The notes beneath the pieces were generated by a model that worked only from the letters and a program-made list of their open reading frames with translations, did no database searches and had not been told where the DNA came from. A stretch of 21,147 nucleotides of DNA from Smittium mucronatum (Eukaryota; Kickxellomycota; Harpellomycetes; Harpellales; Legeriomycetaceae), in NCBI GenBank assembly GCA_001953115.1, contig LSSL01003579.1, positions 1 through 21,147 on the forward strand. Reading direction: 5' to 3'. Both the position numbers and the translations under genes were made by a program. How positions within the stretch are numbered: the first letter of the stretch is position 1; every line of letters begins with the position of its first letter. Shown in pieces: positions 10,691-20,510 of the stretch.

Positions 10691-12161
10691 TTGTTATAAT
10701 ATGAAAGCAGAAATGAAATTCTCATCAAAAACAAAATGTATGGCTTCTGCTAAAAAAAAGTAGGGAGGAAATATTGTTGATTTTATTACTAGACTTAATC
10801 ACAAGAAAACTAAAAAAGAAGAGCAGACACGGGTTTTGCCATTTATTTAAGCAAAGGTGAGGTGTATAGATCTATGCCGAAAAGACAATGTATGGGCTGA
10901 TATCCGTTTCAGGAATACGCTAATGATGTCAAAGAGACTTTGTGCCGCAGTTTCATGTCTTGTATTGCAGCTACAAAAGAGATGCCTGTGCCAATAGAAT
11001 GCAGCAGATCAATGAACCGAATTATCTTTTCGAGTCAACTCGACAAATAATGTCTGGTATGTGAGGTTCTTTAGCTGCTGTTAGCCAAAGAGTTGTTGGT
11101 AAGTGGGCATCAAAAGTGCATTATTGCGCATACCCAAACAGTTGAAATGGCCTGAATGGTTTATGCCGACGAATAGCTTATATCACTCCTTTGAAAAAAA
11201 AACCAGGTTGCTTAAAAAGCTACTGGTTTTATTTATTTTTTTTACCACGGAAAAAAAGCCACTGGCGTATTTGTATTTTCTAGTAAATTGTATAGGGGCT
11301 ATGCACTATTGAATTTGATCTTTTCGTAAAACTAAATTTGTGAAAAAAGTGCCGAGTCTAATAGAGTGAGCAGAATATAAAAGAAATACTGCACGGAGCT
11401 CAAAATTGCAGCTAGAAAAGTTTATTTCCGACAGAATAAAACCTTATACTTGGCCACGCTCTATTCAAGATTAATTTCAAGATTAAATCTCTCCGCAAAT
11501 TAAACTAAAACATTAATATCTGAAAGTATATATCGGTTTTAATTACAAGCTATATAGTAGGTTTCGAATTAATTATCATTGGATCATTAGAAACATTTCA
11601 ATAAAATGTAGCTGCTGGAAAATAAATAAAAATGAAACGCCTTTTTATTTTATTTTTTGAGTTTAGTATTTCTCCACACAGATATTTTTATACATACGGA
11701 TTTTTACCTCATCAAAACGTGATGGGAAAAAAAAGGGGGAGGGGGATCACTTTGAACAATTTAATGGGAAAACGTTTTGGGACGTGACAAAAAGGCCCGC
11801 GTCACTACTAATACAAACCCTTTTATTTTTTTTTGTTAAATTCTGATTGCCATCTTCCTTATCTGAACTCGATTTTACTTTTTTATTTATTTTGAAAACC
11901 TGATTTCCTTTATACTACAAGAACAAGTTGACTTTTTTTTTTTTTTAAAAAAAAAATTACAAAAAAAGTTGATATTATAGCATCCCTGATCTTTGTAAAC
12001 ATATATATATATTGGTATATTATAATTTAACCTCTCTTAATACTGATAGTATTGTGCTGATACAACCGGAGTTCTAATATCTGAACATCACATCAATTGC
12101 ATGAAAGAAAAGTCCCTTTAAAGCGCAAATCGACACCCCTTATTTACTACAACGGTAGAAT
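10691..12161. other. Divergent intergenic region between the Rec114-like gene and chitin synthase
   Basis: About 1.5 kb with no gene I can support. The frame at 11103-11312 lacks a recognisable domain. Visible items include a near-perfect palindrome TCGAGTCAACTCGA at 11030-11043, which contains a GAGTCA bZIP-like half site. There is also GGGGGAGGGGG at 11735-11745, a T14A10 palindromic run at 11933-11956, and a TA-rich tract at 12000-12025 about 140 bases ahead of the chitin synthase ATG that could supply a TATA element. Any missing first exon of the Rec114-like gene should lie in the left part of this interval. Confidence 0.5.
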
Positions 12162-15100
12162 ATGGACAAGGTTACTGATTTAGGGATCGAATCTAAATCC
12201 CAAGAACTAACTACACCTCAAATATCAGATATTTTGAAGCAAAGATACTCTAAAAAGACATGCCAAACATATACTCGAATAGGCGAAAAATGCCTAATAT
12301 CAATAAACCCAATAGTCTCACTAGATATTGATAACGATGAAAATATGCAAAAGTATATTGAATTGTATAGGAAAAGCTCTCAAGATCGACCCGACCCCCA
12401 TATCTTTGAACTTGTGATGAACAGCCATAATCACATGAAACAAACTGGACTAAACCAGTCCATCGTTTTTATGTAAGTTTCTTGGATATATTATATTATA
12501 CTCAGCTTTTAATAAAAATTTATTTCAATTATATTCATTAGGGGACTGTCTGGTTCCGGAAAGACTGAGAGTCGGAGGTTAGCTATCCGCATGCTGTCGT
12601 ACCTGAGATGGTATAGCAAGAGAGATATGAGTCTATACGACAGAATCATAGATGCCGATACTGTAATTGAAGCCTTTTCCCATGCAAAAACATCCATCCA
12701 CTCGAATGCTAGTCGCATGGGATTGTACACTGAGCTCCAGTTTGACAAAAACGGGAGCATTAGAGGTGCAAGGTACATGGATTATATTCTCGACCAGAAA
12801 CGAATTGTCGCCGTCAAGCCCCTAGAAAGGTCCTTCCATGTTCTGTACTATCTAGCCCTTGGGGCTTCAGAAAAGGAAAAGACCAGTTTTGGCCTGACTC
12901 TGCCATCATACGAGTACCTGAACCGGCCCGAATCAATCAACAAACTGGTGGGAATCAACGACTCGACTCAGTTTGCCGCCTTGAAGTCTTCCCTCAACTC
13001 GCTTGGGTTTGGGGATAAGCTTTCCACATGTATATTCAAAACGCTAGCCATCATTCTTCTTCTCGGAAATCTTGCGTTTGAGGATCCCAAAGACACGACC
13101 AACACGGAACAAGCCGCCAAAATAAAAAACACGAGCCTCCTGCTGCACGTTTCCGGTCTGCTGGGAGTTGATCCAGATTCGCTGGAGTCAAGCATGGTCT
13201 ACAAATCAAGAGTCCTGAAAAACGACCAGTTTACAATGTATTTGGACTCCCAGCAAGCATCCGACCAGCGCGACGCTCTGGCCTCGCTGCTGTACTCGCT
13301 GCTCCTGAAATGGATCATCAAGAAAATCAACTACCGTCTCAACGTCCCCGATTTCTCCCTTGATTCGCACACCTTTATTGGAATCCTCGACCTCCCTGGA
13401 TTCCAAAACTTGGCCAACGGAAATGGATTCCAGGAACTTTCCATAAACTACGCCAATGAGCGCTTGCTCCACTTCATCAACCACCAAATCTTTGTTGTTG
13501 GCAACACCGACTTTGAGTCTGAGCAAATAGCAAACATCATCAACGTCGTCGAGTTCTCCAACAATACGCCTACTATCGATCTCCTGATCAAACCCAAATC
13601 CGGAATCTTCCCCCTAATCGACAGAGTGTCCAGATTCGCCAGAAAGACCGAGTCTGCCCAACCTAACCCCCGTTCCCACGATGCCCTTTTGGCCCGCGAC
13701 ATTGTCAAAAACAATCCGTCCTACTTTGAGCAATCTGCCCCCACTTCCGATTTTTACATCAACCATTTCAGCTCCCAAACTGATTACTCCACCTCTGGTT
13801 TCTTTGTCTCCAATGACCAAAAAATCCCTTCTGAATTCATATCCCTGTTTTTCGATTCAAGCGAGTTTACTGTTTCCTGCGATCCCTTCATCCAACTCCT
13901 ATTCCACAAATCCTTCATACTCACTGAAACGCACTCAAATGTAACCACTTCTCATTTGATTTTGACTCCCCAGCAACCCCCAACCACCCATGAAACTCAA
14001 ACAAACGTCTCTTCCATCCCATATTGTGTGGCTACAATGTATCACAAATCAATCGGTAAACTCATCTCCGCTCTTGATGAGACCATCCCTTGGTTTGTAT
14101 TCAATATCTCACAAAACGATAAAATGATCCCTAATTCTTGGGATCAAGCCTATATCAATTTCCAGCTTGAAGCTCTTTCAATCCCGAAAATAGCTTTTAG
14201 GAAGCAAACCGAATTTGTCGCCTCTTTACTGCATTCCAGCTTCATTAACAGGTACTCTCAAATTATTTCTCCTCTTGAAATCGATTCTACTTCAACAAAA
14301 ATCCAAAAAATTGAACTCTTGCAACTCAAAATGGGTTGGCATAAAGCCGATATTTCTATTGGAAAAACTCGCACTTTTTTAAGTTTCAAGGCTTGGAACT
14401 ATCTCGAATCCAAAACTACTCAGCTTCTTATTTCTGAACAAGATGGTTTCGATCCCGATACTCATCTCTCTGATGAAGATTTGTTGTCTATTTACAGCGA
14501 CGAACAAGACGAACAGGCTGAATACTATGATTTCAACGAAACTGACGATCCTGATCTCAATGAAATCGAAATCAAACTTGAACGACAACAATTGGCTGTC
14601 GAAGAAACCGTCCAACTGCCTGAAAATAGCCCCAATATTACTCTTCGCACTGAAACTACTGCTCCCACAACCCCTATTCCTACATTCCCTTCTGCCTTCC
14701 AAAATATCCCCACTGAAAGCCCGAACCAGGTTGTTCATCCTATCCCTCCACCTGAATCATCTTTAATTAACACCCCTGAATCTAACGAAACGGGAAAACC
14801 TGGAATTGACTCGATGCTCAAAACCCAATTAATTAATGAGGTTCCAAATCCTTCCGTTGAAAAATCAAACATCCCCCCTAAGCTCACTGCCAGCAGAATT
14901 TACTGGCTTATTATTGTCTGGCTCATTACTTGGTGGATACCAAGTCCATTTCTATCGTTTTTTGCTGGTCTTAAACATAAAGACCAGCGAATAGCTTGGC
15001 GTGAAAAAGTTGCTCTCTGCTTCTTCATTGCTTTGTTTTGTGGAATCACTATTTTCTGGATTGCTGTCTTGGGTATCATGATTTGTCCAAAGCAAAAAAT

Positions 15101-18100
15101 ATATACCATTGAAGAACTCGGTGGTTACAATAATGCAGATAATGCTATGGTTGCCATCCGCGGTGAAGTCTTTGGGATCAAAGATTTTTTCCATGCTGGT
15201 GTCGATTACAAATACCTAGTTGATAACAATTACCCCGGAAAAGACGTGACTTCCATTTTTCCTATTCAGCTATCCTTTGTTTGCAGTGGTCTGAATATAG
15301 ATTCCAGATTATCAATGTCCCCAAAACCACAGATGTTCTCTGATGCTTATTACCACGACCAACGTTTGTGGAAAAATCCAAACATGCTCAAAACCGGTGG
15401 TTATAATTTTTACCAGTATAGAGTAATGAAAATAATGCGAGAAAAGTACTTTAAGGGAAATATTGGCATTCCAATGAATAAAGTCCAACAGGACAGTATT
15501 AGTATCAAAGACTCCCCTGACCAGAAAAAATACTGGGCTGTCATTAACCATCAAGTATTTGATCTCACCGATTACATCAACCACCAAGGCGCTCCCTATT
15601 CTATCGCACCCGATGGGTACAGCAATGATACAACAACAAGAGAATTCATTGACCCTAGCATTCAAGATTTATTTTACCAATATTCCGGCCAAGATATCAC
15701 TGAAAAGTGGGATCGGTTCTTTTCAAAAGATCCTGATCTTAAGAAAACATATTATAATTGCTTTAGAGGTGCTTTCTTTGCTGGAATTATTGATAAACGA
15801 AAATCTTTCCAGTGTTATTTTGCCAATTATATGTTGTTATCCAGTTCTATTGCACTAACAAGTATTATCCTGTTCAAATTCTTGGCTGCTTTGCAGCTCG
15901 GAAGCCAAAGAGAGCCCGAAGACCATGAGAACTTTGTCATTTGCAATGTCCCTTGCTACACTGAAGGAGAAGAGTCTTTAAGATCCACTCTGGAATCTTT
16001 GGCAACTTTGCGCTATGACGATAGAAGGAAACTTCTTTTCATCATTTGTGATGGTATGATCATGGGTTCTGGAAATGATCGTCCAACTCCTCGTATAGTT
16101 CTTGATATACTTGGTGCCGATCATGAAGCTGGCTGTATTCCCCTCAGTTTCCAGTCTCTTGGCGAGGGATCCAAACAACACAACATGGGAAAAGTATACT
16201 CTGGACTATATGAAGTGTCAGGTCATGTTGTCCCATATTTAGTTATTGTCAAGTGTGGGTCACCAAGCGAGCGGTTTAGACAGGGGAATAGGGGTAAAAG
16301 AGATTCTCAGATCATCCTTATGAGATTTTTTAACAAGGTTCATTTCGATCTCGAGATGACCCCTCTAGAGCTTGAAATCTATCATCAAATCAAAAATATT
16401 ATTGGTGTCGATCCGGCATATTACGAATTTATAATGATGGTTGATGCTGACACTTATGTATTTCCAGAGTCTTTGAACAGAATGGTTTCTTGTATGGTCC
16501 ACGACTCGAAATTAATGGGAATATGCGGAGAAACCAAATTGGCAAATGAAAAGGAAACCTGGGTCACAATGGTACAGGTTTATGAATACTACCTTTCTCA
16601 CCACTTGTCAAAGGCTTTCGAATCGTTATTCGGATCTGTTACTTGTTTGCCTGGATGTTTTAGTATGTACAGAATACGAGCCTCTGAAAGCGAGTATCCA
16701 TTATTAATAAACAACTCCGTGTTGAAAGATTATTCGGAAAACAGAGTTGATACTCTACACAAAAAGAATTTGCTTTCTCTCGGTGAAGATCGTTACCTGA
16801 CTACGTTAATGCTGAAGCATCTACCTTACTATAAAATGAAATTCACACCAGATGCTCAGTGCAGAACAAATGCTCCTGATACTTGGAAAATATTACTTTC
16901 ACAAAGACGTCGATGGATTAATTCGACTGTCCATAATTTATTGGAACTTGTTTTCTTGCCTAGGCTATGTGGATTCTGTTGTTTTTCAATGAGATTCATT
17001 GTATTCATAGATTTGTTCTCGACAATTATTATGCCCGCAACTGTGGCATACCTGGGCTATTTGATATACGTACTAGTAACATGGACATCAGATATCCCTT
17101 TAATATCCATTATGCTGTTGGTTTCAGTATATGCCATGCAAGTACTATTGTTTATCATAAAAAAACAATGGCAGCATATAGGATGGATGATAGTGTACTT
17201 TTTCGCAATCCCGATATTTTCGCTTTTCATACCATTATACTCATTTTGGCACTTTGACGACTTTAGTTGGGGCAACACAAGAGTTGTGGTCGGGGATGGC
17301 CAAAAACGCAGTCTTTTAAAAGACGATGTTGATTTCGACCCATCTATAATACCAAAAAGAAAATGGTCCGATTACGAAGCAGAGGCGATGAGTGAAATAA
17401 AGAATGGTAAGAATGGAACCGAAAACGTTTTCAGCCAATCAGTTAGCGAGGCTACCAGTACTGGGTATTCCCCATCTAACAATGGATCAGTGTACTCCAC
17501 TAACTTTTATAACCGTAACAATCCCATGCTGGTCATGCACAATGGACCTCAATATGGAGGAAACCCCGGATCTGGGATTATAAGAAACGACAGTTACGAA
17601 GGCCGGGTGATGGGAAGTATGCAGGACATTGGCAATATTCATCCCGGGGAGTACCCTAACGGTGGTATTTACGAACATCCAAGGTCTGTAGTTTCTCCTC
17701 TTGGGTTTGGAAGAATGTATCCCAATCCTGAAATCTTGTACAATCCAACTCCAGTAAATGTTCACCAACTATCTCTCCAACAACAAATACAACAGCAACA
17801 GCAACAGCTGTACGCTCAAGCATTTTCCCAGCAACAGATCCAACAGCAGTACCCACAGCATCAGCTTTATCAGCACCATTTACAGCAACATCAACACCAA
17901 CAACATCAACTCCAACAGCACCATTTACAGCAACATCAACTCCAGCAACATCAGTTCCAACAACAACAACTCCATCAACATCATCAACAGCAGATAAACC
18001 AACAATACCAAAGCCAGCAACACCAAAACCCATCTTTCCAAGAGATGCAACTCCGTCAGTTAAACCCTGTCGGCTCACATCAATCACAAAACGTATCAAG

Positions 18101-18134
18101 CGACGCAGGTATCCACCACAAACCTAAAGACTAA
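12162..18134 (+). CDS. Chitin synthase with N-terminal myosin motor (class V/VII type)
   Basis: Two exons, 12162-12472 and 12542-18134 (69-base GT-AG intron inside the ATP-binding segment), giving 1967 residues. The ATG has an in-frame TAG two codons upstream. The myosin motor spans about residues 20-725: GLSGSGKTES P-loop at 105-114, NASR switch I near 159, LDLPGFQN switch II near 386 and IGKTRTFLSFKAW at 710-722. An acidic, Pro/Thr-rich linker reaches about 885. Two helices (889-950), a cytochrome-b5-like segment (958-1000), a second one from about 1100, and a helix at 1194-1220 follow. The GT2 chitin synthase domain shows PCYTEGE (1241), CDG (1273), GNRGKRDSQ (from 1352), VDADT (1404), LGEDR (1517) and QRRRW (1558), the last being the polymerase signature. 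Three helices (1587-1672) and FSWGNTR (1678) complete it. It polymerises UDP-GlcNAc into chitin at the plasma membrane, and the motor is thought to aid delivery or tethering on actin. The C-terminal DEK_C domain usual in class V is not recognisable; a Gln/His-rich tail takes its place. Confidence 0.95.
17776..18023 (+). repeat. CAA/CAG/CAT/CAC repeat coding for a Gln/His-rich tail
   Basis: Within the chitin synthase C terminus (about residues 1849-1931), CAA, CAG, CAT and CAC codons with scattered Leu and Tyr codons form an imperfect array. Its recurring core reads like LQQHQ or LQQHH. Mixed Gln and His codons argue for selection on composition or an old expansion rather than recent pure CAG slippage. 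The tract lies in the cytosolic tail after the last membrane helix. Gln-rich tails of this kind are usually disordered and can self-associate. Confidence 0.85.
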
Positions 18135-18699
18135 AAAAAAAAACTGAAGAGAAAAGGGCAAGGAAGAAAGTCGGTATAGATATTTTTGTTGAGGTGAAGT
18201 TTATTTGGATATATTTTAAATGGCGGCGGCAAATCCGCGTTAACAATATAGTATTTTTGGTTAGTGCCATTAATTCCATACAATGATCAATTTTCCAAAG
18301 AGTTGATGACTGTAATTTTTTTCAAACATAATAATAATAAATTTTTTTTTTTTGTTTTCAAGAGAGAGATAAGGAATAAAATATTTTTTCATATTACCAA
18401 GAGAGCAGCTTTTGGAAGGAAGAGGGAATACGTAGTATTACAATGTAAAAAAAACATATATATAAATAAATGATGTTTGAGAGGAGGGAGGGATGGTCAA
18501 TATATATATTTATTAGATTTGAATAAGGAGTTGAGGGGATATAAACGTTTAAAGAAAAAAGGTTACGAGAATGTAGATAAATGGTAAGGATGTGATGAAA
18601 TGTAATGTAATGTAATGATTTTTATTTTTTTTTGAAGAGATTGGGGAAGAGTAGAAAGTGACGAGACGAAGGAGGGGGGGAGGGGTGGAGAGAGAAGGG
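18135..18699. other. Convergent intergenic region
   Basis: About 565 bases between the stop codons of chitin synthase (+) and the cystinosin-type gene (-). It holds A-runs directly after the chitin synthase stop, a TTTATT word at 18509-18514 (AATAAA on -) that may be the 3'-end signal of the minus gene, several AATGT units at 18598-18617, and a G-rich purine tract at 18669-18695. No gene is supported. Confidence 0.5.
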
Positions 18700-19624
18700 C
18701 TAAACCATTGAGGAAGAGGTAATGGGATCGTTGGAGTTGCGACGAGGGGGGTTGACGAAGGAGTAGTCAACGGGGAATCGGTAGAGGACGTAATGCTGGA
18801 CGATAAAGACCAAGTCGAAGGCGATGGAGATGAGGGACAGGAACATTTTGCCGGGATTATCAAACATCAAAAGGATATTTCCGGCGATAATAGAGTCGAC
18901 GGCGAGCTGGGAGATGGAGAAAATGCCACCGGTGAAATCGAGGAGAACGTTGTGGACAGACCAGCCTTCAGTCGATTTGCGGGTGTAGTTTGTGTAGACC
19001 TGGGGGATATATTTGGTAATGGTGAGGATGAGCTTAAAGTAGGAGGAAATGATGAGGGCTTTGTACAAGGGAGCAAAGATGAAGGCAAGGGCGGCAATTG
19101 ATATGGAGCCGTAGATGAAGGCGAGGGCGGGTTTGGACAGGTTCTGGGAGGGAGATCTGGTGTATATGCAGCACTGGTAAATAACGACTAGGCAGGTTAT
19201 TAGAGCATGGAGGGAAAAGAACACATCGTTCAGCATGATCAGGACGGGGCTGTGGTTAGCGGCATAGTATTGGGCTTTAATGGAATCGAAAAAGTAAAAG
19301 CCGAGATTGTAAAGTGAATAAAAGAAGAACCCAAGGGTGCTCAAGTACGCGAAATCTATTGATAAACCAACAACGGATTTCCTAGTGTAGTTTAGGATTA
19401 TTTGTGGGTAAGCGCTTACAGACCAAGCGAGAAAGTACGACTATATAGAACATCCCCCCAAAAACAAAATTAAATTAAACAACAATATAAAAAGGGAAAA
19501 GGGGGGGGGGGATTGGAAAAGTAATGCAAGTAGAACAAAATGTAAAAAAACATACCCAGCCTAAAATGAAGGAAACGACCTCGAGAGCAGTTGTTGGATT
19601 GGAGTAATTGGGATTAAAATACAT
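18700..19624 (-). CDS. ERS1: Cystinosin/Ers1-type cystine-proton transporter
   Basis: Two minus-strand exons, 19624-19556 (23 codons) and 19440-18700. The 115-base intron has a GTATGT donor and an ATATAG acceptor, and both junctions are phase 0. The product is 269 residues, close to yeast Ers1 (260), and lacks the long lumenal N-terminal domain of animal cystinosin. Two PQ-loop repeats are clear: AYPQIILNYTRKSVVGLSID at residues 33-52 and YIPQVYTNYTRKSTEGWS at 167-184. The second is followed by HNVLLDFTGG, whose Asp (residue 191) corresponds to the residue coupling proton and cystine transport in human cystinosin. About seven membrane segments are expected. The family exports cystine from the lysosome or vacuole with protons. 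The second exon alone lacks an ATG at its left edge; adding the short first exon restores the N-terminal SYFLAWSVSAYPQ motif. Confidence 0.93.
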
Positions 19625-20318
19625 GGTTGGATGAAATATTATTGAAGCAAAGAGATACTGAACAAGCTTGATTGAAGAGATTAAAGGTATTGAAAGATCT
19701 CTTGTTTTTTTTTCCCGTGATTTGACTACGCTTTATTAAAGTTGAAACCGACAATAATAGGAATGGTATAAATCTAAAAATCGAATTTCAAGGAAGGAGT
19801 GTAGACACGGCGGGAGAGAGAAAGAGGAGTGGGTATTTTTGAAGTGCAAGGGAAATCAAAAACAAAGGATATTTTAGATATAGGGCAATTATAGACTTGG
19901 AAGTATCGAGATAACTAGTACAATACGTAAGAGGCCAGCTGCAAATACAAATAACTAATTTCCGTACAACTAAGTTTTGCGAGTGTTGTTATGCAGATTA
20001 AAGTTTAATATACTTTAGAGCGTCTAGTCCAACATTTCCCATAAATTAAATGCTATTCGGCCCATGTCTCCCAGTGGTCCCTTTATTTCATCGACTAATT
20101 TCGAGCCTAGTGCAAATTCCACTTCTATTCGCCTAAACCCTTTCCAGCAGTATTCTGTTTAGGCAAACCATTTAACTGGATACCATTCCCCCACCTCACC
20201 CCCACTCCCCTACCACCTTTACTTTCTGCCCACCGCTTTTCCATCATCGAACTTCCCCCTCGCCCCTCGGCCCTCAGTCCTCGCCCCTCGCCCCCCCCCC
20301 CAGAGTAACCTATTATTA
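19625..20318. other. Divergent intergenic region with C-rich tract
   Basis: About 690 bases between the ATG of the cystinosin-type gene (-) and the candidate start on + at 20319. The left part is purine-rich and A+T-rich. The right part (about 20185-20302) is pyrimidine-rich on +, with repeated CGCCCCTCG-like words ending in a run of C. This fits a shared promoter region, but no specific site can be proven. Confidence 0.45.
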
Positions 20319-20510
20319 ATGCCTGAACAACCCACTGTTACCATTGGTGGAAAATTGAACGCTGTTTTGGAACCTGACCCGACAAAGACCAGTACTCTTT
20401 GTGTATTGGAGCAGGTACTATGCCCAATAAGACTACTGATTCCACATAGTCTAACATCAAGATCTTTTCTTGTTTTTCTCTAGATATTTCGCTCCAATAT
20501 AACGCAATAA
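20319..20510 (+). CDS. Candidate small spliced gene of unknown function
   Basis: An ATG at 20319 opens a 32-codon segment with balanced composition (starts MPEQPTVTIGGKLNAVLEPD) up to a donor at 20415 (CAG|GTACTA). A 69-base intron follows, with a TCTAAC branch-like site and a strong pyrimidine tract ending in CTCTAG at 20483. This is the best-looking intron in the window, and its size matches the chitin synthase intron. Splicing there gives only eight more codons before TAA at 20508-20510, a 40-residue protein. A second acceptor at 20527-20528 would instead join to an open frame of 53 codons ending at 20690, giving 85 residues. I recognise neither product. The gene could be a small-protein gene, a truncated gene, or one with further exons I cannot place. 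Confidence 0.4.

Noticed and set aside
11103..11312. 69-codon plus-strand frame
   Set aside because: No recognisable domain, the second half is low complexity, and there are no convincing splice partners.
11933..11956. T14A10 palindrome as a possible terminator hairpin
   Set aside because: T-run/A-run junctions are common in this A+T-rich DNA, and this one lies upstream of a gene rather than after one.
17656..18099. 147-codon minus-strand frame rich in Val, Gly and Asp, and a Ser/Asn-rich + frame at 17758-17997
   Set aside because: Both are alternative-frame shadows of the CAA/CAG/CAT/CAC array in the chitin synthase tail.
20050..20136. 28-codon ATG frame (starts MLFGPCLPVV) in the divergent intergenic region
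   Set aside because: Too short, with no conservation evidence. It may be a chance frame in pyrimidine-rich DNA.
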